From: Flaccisagitta enflata
Lineage: Eukaryota > Chaetognatha > Sagittoidea > Aphragmophora
DNA: 64,000 nt
Assembly: GCA_965153355.1 (NCBI GenBank)
Contig: OZ231128.1
Coordinates: 41,230,001-41,294,000, forward strand
Direction: 5' to 3'
The position numbers were made by a program, and so were the translations under genes. Under the pieces are notes generated by a model. That model did no database searches. It saw nothing but the letters and a program-made list of their open reading frames with translations, and was not told the origin of the DNA. Positions 53,378 through 64,000 of this stretch are shown piece after piece; the first letter of the stretch is position 1, and each line of letters opens with the position of its first letter.

Positions 53378-56030
53378 TGGTGAAAGGGGGTGGTTAGGTG
53401 GTCGAGGGTGGTCGGTGGAGGTACTTCCTGGTAGGTGGTGATTTTCAGCCCATAGTGATAGTGAAAGGGGGTGGTTAGGTGGTTGAGGGTGGTCGGTGGA
53501 GGTACTTCCTGGTAGGTGGTGATTTTCAGCCCATAGTGATAGTGAAAGGGGGTGGTTAGGTGGTCGAGGGTGGTCGGTGGAGGTACTTCCTGGTAGGTGG
53601 TGATTTTCAGCCCATAGTGATAGTGAAAGGGGGTGGTTAGGTGGTCGAGGGTGGTCGGTGGAGGTACCTTGTAGGTGGTGATTTTCAGCCCATAGTGATA
53701 GTGAAAAGGGGTGGTTAGGTGGTCGAGGGTGGTCGGTGGAGGCACTGGAGGTGGTGATTTTCAGCCCATAGTGATAGTGAAAGGGGGTGGTTAGGTGGTC
53801 GAGGGTGGTCGGAGGTACTTCCTGGTAGGTGGTGATTTTCAGCCCATAGTGATAGTGAAAGGTTGGTGGTCGAGGGTGGTCGGTGGAGGTACCTGTAGGT
53901 GGTGATTTTCAGCCCATAGATAGTGAAAGTGGGGTTAGGTGGTCGAGGGTGGTCGGTGTACTTCCTGGTAGGTGGTGATTTTCAGCCCATAGTGATAGTG
54001 AAAGGTGGTTAGGTGGTCGAGGGTGGTCGGTGGAGGTACTTAGTAGGTGGTGATTTTCAGCCCAGTGAGGAAAGGGGTGGTTAGTGGTCGAGTGGTCGTG
54101 AGTACTTCCTGGTAATTGGTGATTTTCAGCCCATAGTGATAGTGAAGGGTTTAGGTGGTCGAGGGTGGTCGGTGGAGTACTTCCTGGTAGGTGGTGATTT
54201 TCAACCCATGATAGTGAAAGGGTAATTAGGTGGTCGAGGGTGGTCGGTGGAGGTACTTCCTGGCAGGTGGAGATTTTCAGCCCATAGTGATAGTGAAATG
54301 GGGTGGTTAGGTGGTCGAGGGTGGTCGGTGGAGGCACTTCCTGGTAGGTGGTGATTTTCAGCCCATAGTGATAGTAAAGAGGCAGTGGTTAGGTTTTGAG
54401 GTGGTCGGTGAGTGTACTTCCTGGTAGGTGGTGATATTCAGCCCATTGTGATAGTGAAAGGGGGTGGTTAGGTGGTCGAGGGTGGTCGGTGGAGGTACTT
54501 CCGTAGGTGGTGATTTTCAGCCCATAGTGATAGTGAAAGGGGGTGGTTAGGTGGTCGAGGGTGGTTGGTGGAGGTACTCCCTGGTAGGTGGTGATTTTCA
54601 GCCCATAGTGAAAGGGAAAGAATAGGTGGTCGAGGGTGGCGGAGGAGGTACTTCCTGGTAGGTGGTGATTTTCAGCCCATAGTGATAGGGAAAGGGGTGC
54701 TAGGTGGTCGAGGTCGGTGGAGGCACTTCCTGGTAGTGGTGATTTTCAGCCAATAGTGATAGGGAAAAGGTGGTTAGGTGGTCGAGGGTGGTCGGTGGAT
54801 ACTTCCAGGTAGATTTTCAACAATGACAGGAAAGGGGGTGTAGTGGTCGAGGGTGGTCGGTGGAGGTACTTCCTGGTAGGTGGTGATTTTCAGCCCATAT
54901 GATAGGGAAAGGGGGTGGTTAGATGGTCGAGGGTGGTCTGGTGGTACTTCCTGGTAGGTGGTGATTTTCAGCCCATAGTGATAGGGAAAAATAGTTAGTT
55001 GGTCAAGGGTGGTCGGTATACTTCCTGGTAGGTGGTGATTTTCAGCCCATAGTGATGTGTTGTGGTCGAGGGTGGTCGGTGGAGGTACTTCCTGGGTGGT
55101 GATTTTCAGCCCATAGTGATAGGGAAAGGGGGTGGTTAGGTAAGGGTGGTCGGTGGGGGTACTTCCTGGTAGGTTGTGATTTTCAGCCCATAGTGATAGA
55201 AAATGGTATTTAGGTGGTGTGATACTTCCCTGATTTTCAGCCCATAGTGATAGGGAAAGGTGGTTAGGTGGTCGAGGGTGGTCGGTGGAAGTACTTTGGT
55301 AGGTGGTGATTAGCATCATAGGGAAAGGGTGGTTAGGTGTCGAGGGTGGTCAGGAGTGTACTTCCTGGTAGGTGGTGATTTTCAGCCCATAGTGATAGGG
55401 AAAGGGGTTATAGGTGGCCTAGGTGGTGGAGGTACTTCCTGGTAGGTGGTGACTAGCCCATATTGATAGAGGGTAAAGGTGCCCAGGTGCATGGGTGGAG
55501 GTACTCCTGGTAGGTGGTGATTTTCAGCCCACAGTGATAGGAAAAGGGGTGGGTGGTCGAGGGAGGTACTTCCTGGTAGGTGGTGATTTTCAGCCCATAG
55601 TGATAGGGAAAGGGGGTGGTTAGGTGGTCGAGGTCGGTGGAGGTACTGGTAGGTGGTGATTTCAGCCCAGTGATAGGAAAGGTGGTTAGGTGGTCGAGGT
55701 GGTCTGGTGGATACTTCCTGCAGGTGATGATTTTCATCACAGACAGTGGGTAATAGGTATCAGATGGTAGGTGATACTGCAGCAGATTTTCATTCAGATA
55801 AAGAAAGGTGGTTAGGTGGTCAGAGGTGGTCGTGGAGGTACTTCCTGGTAGGTGGTGATTTCAGCCATAGTGATAGGAAAAGGTGGTTAGGTTGAGGGTG
55901 GTCGGTGGAGGTACTTCCTGGTAGGTGGTGATTTTCAGCCCATAGTGATAGGGAAAGGGGGTGGTTAGGTGGGCAAGGGTGGTCGGTGGAGATACTTCCT
56001 GGTAGGTGGTGATTTTCAGCCTATAGTGAA
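53378..56030. repeat. 81-bp minisatellite, about 33 copies, filling the intron
   Basis: Unit words: GGTGGTTAGGTGGTCGAGGG, TGGTCGGTGGAGGTACTTCC, GGTAGGTGGTGATTTTCAGC and CCATAGTGATAGTGAAAGGG. The first copies are nearly identical and exactly 27 codons long, so the - strand reads as a repeated Pro/Thr/His/Tyr peptide; later copies carry many small deletions that break the frame. It sits entirely inside one intron of the Ig gene. Confidence 0.95.
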
Positions 56031-56039
56031 TTGTAACTC

Positions 56040-56530
56040 AAAATGGACATTTATCTTACACGAATTTCTAACATCTAGGACATGATTTTTATCGGTCAAA
56101 GGTTCTTCTTAAAGTGGAAGTCCATTTCAATCCTCAAGACTATTTCTCACAATGGACATCCATTTGGAAACCTAATCTTACGCCAATGAACCATCCATCT
56201 TACTTCGCTGGGTTATTTCTTACAATTTACACCCACTCAAGTCTTTTTTCTCGATGGAGAACATTTTCACCGCTATTTCTTCCAGTGGACATCCATTCTT
56301 AACGGTTTTCTTACAACGAACATGCTTTTCATAGCTACTTCTTATATCATAATGATATTACAATGAACATCTCTTAAAATTCTCAAGGCTAAATCTTTCA
56401 ATGGACATCCCATAGAATTCTCAAGGCCACACATCTTACAATGGACATCCCATAGAATTCTCAAGGCCACACATCTTACAATGGACATCCCATAGAATTC
56501 TCAATGCCACACATCTTACAATGGACATCG
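56040..56530. repeat. degenerate ~40-bp tandem repeat that includes an exon donor site
   Basis: The last copies are near-identical (CACATCTTACAATGGACATC, CCATAGAATTCTCAAGGC). Each carries CATCTTAC, the reverse complement of GTAAGATG, at 56432-56439, 56472-56479 and 56512-56519; the last is the donor of exon 56520-56660. Older copies fade toward 56040. Confidence 0.85.
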
Positions 56531-56660
56531 AGGGTTGTGGTGCATTGAAGCGATGAGTCGTCGCCGAGTATTTTGTCGTGAGACGCTTTGCAGAAGACAT
56601 TTCTGCCGTTATCTTCGCGGGAAACGCGAACGCGGAAGTGATTGAAATGCTTGTATTGAT
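56520..56660 (-). CDS. Ig-domain exon (second half of Ig domain 1)
   Basis: Acceptor CCTTCAG ends at 56661, donor GTAAGA at 56514-56519. 141 nt, phase 1 in and out. It encodes QYKHFNHFRVRVSREDNGRN, VFCKASHDKILGDDSSLQCT and TTLDVH: the D-G strands of an Ig domain with the DNG turn, second Cys and the LDV-H-Tyr exit typical of adhesion-type Ig proteins; the Tyr codon is completed in exon 52907-53031. Two alternative copies of the donor follow in the tandem repeat. Confidence 0.88.
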
Positions 56661-56689
56661 CTGAAGGTAGAGGGAGAAGACGGAAACAG

Positions 56690-57010
56690 AAAAGGAAAAA
56701 GGAAAAAGAAAAAGAAAAAAAGGAAAAAAGAAAAAAGAGAAAGAAAAAGAAAGGAAAAAAGAAAAAAGAAAATAGAGAAAGAAAAAGAAGAAAAAAAGGA
56801 AAGGGAAAGAAAGAAAAAGAAAAAGAAAAAGAAATAGAGAAAGGGAAAATAAGGAAAAAAAGGGAAAACAGGAAAAAGAAAAGAAAAAGAAAAAGAAAAG
56901 AAAAGAAAAGAATAATAAAAAAGAGAAAAAAGAAAAAAGAAAAAAAAGAAAAAAAGAAAGAAAAAGAAAAAGAAAAAAGAAAATAGAGAAAGAAAAAGAA
57001 AAAGCATAAT
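56690..57010. repeat. (GAAAAA)n purine tract
   Basis: A/G-only tract of GAAAAA and GGAAAA words; Phe/Leu/Ser-rich - strand frames over it are artefacts. Confidence 0.9.
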
Positions 57011-57625
57011 TAGAGGGAAAAGAAAAAGAAGGACGAAACAGAGAAAAATGGCAAGAAAGAAGAAAAATAACAGAAGAACATAATAGAATAACAGAACAGA
57101 ACAGAAAAGAACAGAACAGATTAACAGAAGAAAAATAAGAGTGAATAAAGTATAAGGAGGGGAGTTGAAGGGGGGGGGAAGAAGAGAATACCATTGATGA
57201 ATTTAAACTGATGCACTTTTCATTGTTGATCGTGACCACTTTCTTAATGCAAGTAAATCGATGACAGCAGAAACATTCATGATTAGAAGTGAGACTTTCA
57301 GGAAAATCTTGATGAAAATTATAGTTGTCAAGAGGGATCAGAATAAAGACAGAGGAAAGAAAAAGAGAAAAAAAAACACCAATCTTGGAAAATTTTAGGT
57401 TTCACCCAACTGACAGCAATGGAAAATGAGATAATACATACTTGGGGCGTTGCGGGATTGGAAAACTAACGGATTATTCTTTAAGATTTTGTAACAATAA
57501 CAGTTAGTAGATTGTGGAGAAAAGAAATCTGGGGGATTTAAGCTCAAGTCAAGTACATGGCGGAAATTGACCAATAATTGTACTGTTAGCTAAGTCTTTG
57601 CTTTTTTCGTTGTTCTATGTCAAGA
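57011..57625. other. intron, nothing recognised
   Basis: Includes an AACAGA-rich patch at 57085-57130. Confidence 0.4.
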
Positions 57626-58118
57626 TTAATGTCATCAAATTTAAAATCATTTTAAAAGTAAGGTCATTACTGTCTTGACCGCGCGTCCGCGTGTCTTGTC
57701 CGTGAAAATATGAGATAATCTTCGTTTGCGATTGTTTTTGGAAAGCAAACTTAAATATTCAAAAATCGCAAAATTTTTTTTCTTGATTTTTATCAATTTT
57801 TTTGTTGGTTAGTGTTATATGATGTCTATATCAACTATAATTAACAATTTTTTGGTCTGTTGTGAATTTTTCATATGAAAAAATAGTTTTTTAACATCAA
57901 ATATTCAATTTTTAATTTTTCAAATAGAAATTTTTACTTGAAAAATTGCAAAACAAACTAAAAAATTGTTATGTAAATTAATGTCATCAAATTTAAAATC
58001 ATTTTAAAAGTAAGGTCATTACGGTCTTGTCCGCGCGTCCGCGTCTCTTGTCCGTGAAAATATGAGATAATCTTCGTTTTCGATTGTTTTTGGAAAGCAA
58101 ACTTAAATATTCAAAAAG
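57626..58118. repeat. direct duplication of ~140 bp, 352 bp apart
   Basis: ATTAATGTCATCAAATTTAA, GTCCGCG and TTTTTGGAAAGCAAACTTAA occur at 57626-57765 and again at 57978-58118 with very few changes. Confidence 0.8.
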
Positions 58119-58571
58119 GTTTTCACTCGCTATTGATCGATAGAAGGCAGAGAAGTAATTATTGTTCACTATCATGAAAATAAATATAAAATACAAAATC
58201 AGAGTTAGAAACAACGAGATTTAGTCGCAAATTGAGGGGAGAGAGGAAGGGAAATATTCACAATTTTTTTATATGCTTACTGGAGCTGGAATGTGAATTC
58301 ATTTTGTAGACGGCTTGTGATGAAAATTGGTTTGAATACGTTATCATGACTTCCAATATCTACTCAAAAGACTCACTAGACATAACATGCGATACTGAAA
58401 TGTTTTTGACTGTTGGGAGGATATAAGAATCGAGGATAGAAATACTTCGGCAGTTATTCATACAATTCAACTAAACTTCAAAAATGAGGGCCCTGGCCTG
58501 TTCCACACTCTGGTGATTGCAAACCATTCGGATTCATCAAAATTTTCATAATTGATGATTAACATTTCCTC

Positions 58572-58743
<172 letters not shown>

Positions 58744-58750
58744 TATTTAC

Positions 58751-58856
58751 CAATGGTTCCTGATTCTTTGTTGGTATTAGTGAAGCCTTCGTTGACGTTT
58801 CCTGCGTGTTCCCAAAAGATCGTTGGCCAGTCGTCTTTGTCGTTGCTGCCACGACT
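58751..58856 (-). CDS. Ig-domain exon (middle of Ig domain 1)
   Basis: Acceptor TTCTTCAG ends at 58857 after a T-rich tract; donor GTAAAT at 58745-58750. 106 nt, phase 0 in, phase 1 out. Product SRGSNDKDDWPTIFWEHAGN continuing to ESGTI, with the core Trp of the Ig C strand (IFWEHAGN). It follows exon 59281-59357, which holds the first Cys, and precedes 56520-56660, which holds the second. The donor touches a long (AATC)n microsatellite that could affect splicing. Confidence 0.85.
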
Positions 58857-59280
58857 CTGAAGAAAAAAAAACGTAACGATTTTATCAATTGTCATTTTCA
58901 GTTTCTTTTAAACTATGATTTTGAGATTTTTAATTTTAAACATTTAATGATGCAAAAATAACTATCCAGAGCGAGTTTTTGGAGCCTGTGAGCCACATTG
59001 ATCTTTCTTCTTTTTTGGGGGGCCCATCTTTAAGTTCTAGAGACCCCTCTGGAGTTACAAAAGCTCGGGGTCCCATAAACTTTCAAATTGCGCGGGGAGC
59101 GGCGCTTCTCGGTAATGTTTGAAATCTCTTTAATATTCTTATATAGAAAACCCATACGCTTCTCATATGCTTCTCGGAAGCTTGGAAGAATTTTAATCCC
59201 TGGCACTTACTAGTGCTACCTGCTTTCTTGGGCCCTGGCTAGATGTATGACACTGCAAAGAGAGCTCACTGGTTGGTTAC

Positions 59281-59357
59281 CTTGACGCTGCAAAGAAGGC
59301 TGAGTTCCTCTCCTTCGCGAATCGACTCTTTCCCACTTGGATTACAATCCGGAGGAG
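59281..59357 (-). CDS. Ig-domain exon (start of Ig domain 1)
   Basis: Acceptor TCTGTCCAG ends at 59358; donor GTAACC at 59275-59280. 77 nt, phase 1 in, phase 0 out. It reads PPDCNPSGKESIREGEELSL then LCSVK: the A-B strands of an Ig domain with the first conserved Cys (EGEELSLLC is the classical pattern). This is the most 5' exon I recognise; earlier exons, including the signal peptide, must lie beyond the window or in sequence I could not resolve at 59.4-64 kb. Confidence 0.8.
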
Positions 59358-60330
<973 letters not shown>

Positions 60331-60659
60331 GCACACACACACACACGCTCCAATGCATACAGGTCCATACACAAAAATACAAATGAACAGAGAAGCAAGG
60401 AAAAAAAAACGAAACGAAAAACGGAAAAATGACAACGGACAAACAAAAACCAAACAACCCTTGCTGGTCAATCGTTCTTTTGAAAAAAAAAAGTGTTGCA
60501 TGACGATTTGTGTCTCTTAGAATTATGTTTTATGGCAGATTGTGTTCATGGCGAAATGTGCTTCATGGGATATGCGCTTGGAGAGGGAATAAAATCAGAT
60601 TTTTCCAAAGATATGAGCTTAGGTAAGGATGAAAAGAACGTAACACAAAAAGATGTTTT

Positions 60660-60846
60660 TAGTCGCTGGATAAGGGAGGTAGGTAGATAGAAGGTAGAGG
60701 GTAGTTAGGAATGTAGGTTGGAAAGTAGAAGAGGTCGATTTTTTGCCATTCCCGGATAAGAGAGGTAGGTAGGAAGGTAGAATGTAGAAGGTAGTTAGGG
60801 AGGTAGGTAAGAAGGTAGAAGTAGTCGAGTTTTTGCCGTTCCCGGA
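60660..60846. repeat. two tandem ~90-bp units
   Basis: GGATAAGAGAGGTAGGTAGG, GGTAGTTAGG and TTTTTGCC(A/G)TTCCCGGA occur twice. The block starts with TTTTTAGTCGCTGGATAAGG, like the start of the reverse hairpin elements. Confidence 0.75.
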
Positions 60847-60849
60847 TTT

Positions 60850-62660
60850 AATTTGATAAGTCGAGTATAAATCTAAAGTACGACAGAAAAAGCTGCTCCG
60901 TTGATCCGACGGTAACACTGTGCGTCCCCTGATTGATTCAATTTCCTCTCTGAACAATAAGCCAGTCTGTCTCCCTGTCTGTCAGTTTGTCCGTCTGTTT
61001 ACTCGTTATTCCGCTGATTCATCCCCTCAATGGATCAGAGTTACTCGCTGTCCTCATGATCAGCCTTTTCATCCCTGTCTAAATCGATCGTTTTTTTTGT
61101 TCGTGTGTACACGTGATTCCATCTGTCTCTCTCTATCTTTTTGTTTACTCGCTCAATCCACTCAAATATTAGTTATCACTCGGCCAGTGATCAGAGTCGG
61201 CTTTTGGTTGGCGTTAGCAGTTTGTCGGTTCATTTACTCGCGGGAGCTTAATCTTTCCTACTAACTGGGTCTGGGTTTGGGTCTGGGAACTAGGATTCCT
61301 CCACCCGGTGGGAGATTATCATACGCGAGTGGAACCTCTGGATTACGCCGGTGGAAGTTGAGGGAGGTGCGAGGTGTGGGAGAGCGTAGAGACTAGAAGT
61401 GCGTTGGGGGAATTGTCGCAAAAGCGTTAGATAGTCAGCGGTACCCGATGCTCCAAGCCGCAAGGGCGCTGAAGGAATTTTTTTCTCATCTTTCTAAGAA
61501 AAAGTAGCAATGAACATCTGTTTGAGGTAGATGTAGAGTAGCAACACTTGTTGTAGTTGTAGTCGTAGTTGTAGTTGTAGTTGTACCCTTTGATTTGACT
61601 GTACAGCGATTTTTGTCTACCTAGCCTTGGTTAACAAGTGTTTTTGTCGATCTCCATCTAACCCCCAACCCTCCCCTTTTGGTCTTCAACATGCCATCGG
61701 CCCATTTCGGCAGTCATTCAGTCGATGTCCAATTGTCCATGCCATGGCGGAGGCTGAGGCCATGAGGCCGTGCCATCTGACCATTCAGGCTTCATTCCAG
61801 GTTATTGTTCCTCCCCAAATCCAATAATACATTTTGATTCTCTCTCTCTCCGCTCGCCGCTCAAATTCCGAAAGGGGAAAAAGGCACACAAGAATAACAC
61901 AGAAAAAGAGGAAAGAGCAAAAGAGCAGTAGTAATGAGAAAGTCGATACTTGATATGTATGGAAGGCATGAACGGCGAGACAACGTAAACGATGGTGGGA
62001 TTAAAAACAAGAATAAGACCATGAAGCAAGTGCCTTCTTTTTATGGACGGACTTCGAACGACAGGACAAATCAACTTTTTATTGAAACAACGGTCGTCAT
62101 TTCAAATTCTTTAACTTTCGATAATATTCATGATTTAATCTTTGCAATGTCAAATTTACAGATAAATTGTTGCCACCATTTCTCTGAGAGTAACTGCTTT
62201 GAGTTTTGTAGGAAAGAATTGCAGAAGGATTTGATGAGAACAACAGAAAACTGTCCAGAAGAATGAACAAAAACTCACTTGCTACTGAAATCCTTAAATC
62301 TCTTGAAGGGTCATTGACTATATTCTTTAAATGGTCATTTTACTTCATCCCTACGTGGAAAGGGAGCCTTCCTTACGCACTATGCTTCAAATGTGGTGAC
62401 AAACGCGCATTCAATGAACTGAAGTCTACATTTTCTGAGATCATTTTCTTTCTTCCATGATTAGTTCGGGATTTGGGTTCAGTATGGAAAAAAATCTTTA
62501 AGTAACCATGGCAAAAAAAAAAAAAAAGAGACAAATTGTTTTTCAATGTTTCACATTCATCCAAGGAGAAAAACATAGCAAAATCCATGACGGTTTTAAA
62601 GATCTTCAAAAAATCTTCAAAATGGGACCATGCTGGTTGTTGTAGCTTTATTCGTTATGA
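60850..62660. other. no gene recognised
   Basis: Short open frames only. A short GTAGTTGTAGTC repeat lies at 61548-61584. No Ig exon or signal peptide could be identified. Confidence 0.45.
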
Positions 62661-62663
62661 AAT

Positions 62664-62792
62664 GACATAGGGATAAAGAGATAAAGATAAAGATAAAGAT
62701 AAAGATAAAGATAAAGATAAAGATAAAGATAAAGAGATAAAGATAAAGATAAAGATAAAGACATAGGGATAAAGAGATAAAGAGATAGATAG
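62664..62792. repeat. (GATAAA)n microsatellite
   Basis: About 18 hexamers with AGAGATAAAG interruptions. Confidence 0.9.
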
Positions 62793-62881
62793 TCAAGACT
62801 GTAAAAGCCAAGTTGAAAAAGTTGTACTTTTTTGTTAGTTCATAAAAAAACATAAAAAAAAAATTTTTAAACTTTTTCTTT

Positions 62882-63125
62882 AAGCTATTTTCAAAGATTT
62901 TTGAATTTTCTTTCATTCAAGACCAATCCCAGATCTGTAACTCAAACCGTTTAGAAGTTAGAGCTTGTCAAAATGAATTACTTCTTTTCAAAACCTTTTG
63001 AATTCAGTTGAATCAAAAAATTGAATATGGCAATGTTTTCATTCATTCTTGTGCCATTTCTAAACGAATAAAGCTAGAACTACCTGCAACGTTGCGTTTG
63101 AAAGATCTTTTGCAGATCTTTCTAA
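62882..63125 (+). repeat. dispersed repeat, second copy of 13441-13690
   Basis: Same word order as the first copy, with moderate divergence; upstream flank also A/T-rich. Confidence 0.7.
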
Positions 63126-63350
63126 CGGCCATGGATTTTTTATATTTCATATCGTTAGCTCAGCAGAAATAAGCTAAATAAGTTGTCTCTTTTTTTTTTG
63201 CCATGGTTATGGAAAAACAAGCATGAAAAGTATCGATTACATGCCAAGGGACTGAGCAAAATTATGACCTAAAGTGAAGCTGCTTAATTTGCAATATACC
63301 AAAAACAAGAAAAATCTCCTATAAGACCACAAGCTCATAGACAGTACGCA

Positions 63351-63692
63351 TGTCAGGGTGCCAAAAAAGGGCGAAACTGGCTTTCCCCCGCCATTATCTT
63401 TTTACTTTGCAGAAGTCCTGTCAAACGAGCCGTCGCGCAACTTTTAATTCGATCGTGAACCATTGTTAGGGGGTGGTTGAAGTTAGTATTGAATTAGCAT
63501 TAGAAGCAATATTCTTATTATGCAAATTTTGCCTCCGCCATAGATTTCTATGGAAACTTCACAGTCACCCTAACGATGGTTCCCGTTTGATTTGAAAGTC
63601 GCGCAACGGCTAATTTGATAGCTTTTAAGCAAAGGAAACAGATGATGGCGGGGGGAAAGCCAATTTTGCCCAATTCTGGCACTCTGACTTTT
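63351..63692. mobile_element. foldback element with ~120-bp arms
   Basis: Ends GTCAGGGTGCCA (63351) and TGGCACTCTGAC (to 63692) are inverted with one change. The arms match further (GGCTTTCCCCCGCCAT, GTCGCGCAAC, GAACCATTGTTAGGG). No clear target duplication; non-coding. Confidence 0.65.
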
Positions 63693-64000
63693 ATAAGGGC
63701 AATGTTGTTTCAACATTCATAAGTATCAGTACCTTGGTAGTGAATGCCGGCGGTCCCAGTTGGTTGTACCTCGATTCTTGCCTCTAAGGGTATGGTTTTC
63801 TAATCAATATTGCTAGTGTCAGTACTTCCATCAGTACATTAGTAATCTTTGATTGTAACTTTTGTAAGATATTTTGTGTATACTAAATGGTATAGGCCTG
63901 TCCAACCCTATACTAATGAGGTATGCAGTCAAACTGATTGTTTTGTCAGGTAATCTTTTTTTTGTCAGTAGTAAAGGATAGTTGTGAGCAATCCGGAGTG

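Noticed and set aside
53359-55740. Several - strand frames with Pro/Thr/His repeats
   Set aside because: Frames follow the 81-bp minisatellite inside an intron and break as the units decay.
53378-56030. CRISPR-like array
   Set aside because: No constant repeat with unique spacers; it is a simple minisatellite in an animal intron.
56436-57239. Phe/Ser-rich - strand frame of 267 codons
   Set aside because: Mostly the (GAAAAA)n purine tract; only the 56520-56660 part is a real exon.

Overview
This window is nuclear DNA of an invertebrate animal, species not determinable. Evidence: spliced immunoglobulin-superfamily exons with GT-AG introns, a complete Ty3/gypsy LTR retrotransposon, many foldback and MITE elements, and a very high load of simple repeats ((GA)n, (CA)n, (TTG)n, (GGAC)n). 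There is no operon structure, rRNA, convincing tRNA or CRISPR array.

The centrepiece is a young-looking LTR retrotransposon at 18064-33640 on the + strand. Its two 465-bp LTRs differ at three positions by my reading, and it is flanked by the 4-bp duplication GTTC. Three long frames are all open: gag (19539-22091), pol (from 22085, reached by a -1 frameshift, to 27424), and a third frame (29089-32940) in the place where some elements carry env. The gag/pol junction has a textbook -1 frameshift signal: GGGAAAC in the right phase, a 5-nt spacer and an H-type pseudoknot. Pol runs protease, reverse transcriptase, RNase H, integrase, then a proline-rich tail and a FLYWCH-type zinc finger. The third frame is not an envelope. 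It has the DEDDy 3'-5' exonuclease motifs of the RNase D/WRN/Egalitarian group, a second more degraded-looking exonuclease-like region, a coiled coil and an RS/RG-rich tail. This exonuclease-bearing retroelement is the best candidate for something new here.

The host gene is on the - strand. Exons at 59281-59357, 58751-58856, 56520-56660, 52907-53031, 50666-50813, 49066-49186 and 44988-46155 join in perfect phase. They encode two Ig domains, one transmembrane helix and a low-complexity cytoplasmic tail. Further - strand exons (40660-42637, 16325-16415, 12934-13139, 11339-11609, 9997-10202, possibly 8407-8753) may be the 3' part of the same gene or a separate acidic-protein gene. If it is one gene, the retrotransposon lies in one of its introns in antisense orientation.

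The rest is repeats. At 1-5.2 kb there is a LINE 3' end and a decayed transposon-associated gene between inverted arms. From 5 to 18 kb there are dispersed hairpin-ended GGAC-repeat elements, a hAT-type MITE with perfect 8-bp duplications, and a TA-flanked foldback. From 34 to 39 kb there are two foldback structures, one of about 3 kb built from a ~520-bp unit. From 46 to 48 kb there are pogo-like MITEs. At 52-56.5 kb the host intron is filled with an 81-bp minisatellite, with tandem copies of the neighbouring splice sites at each end. From 57 to 64 kb there are tandem duplications and another foldback.
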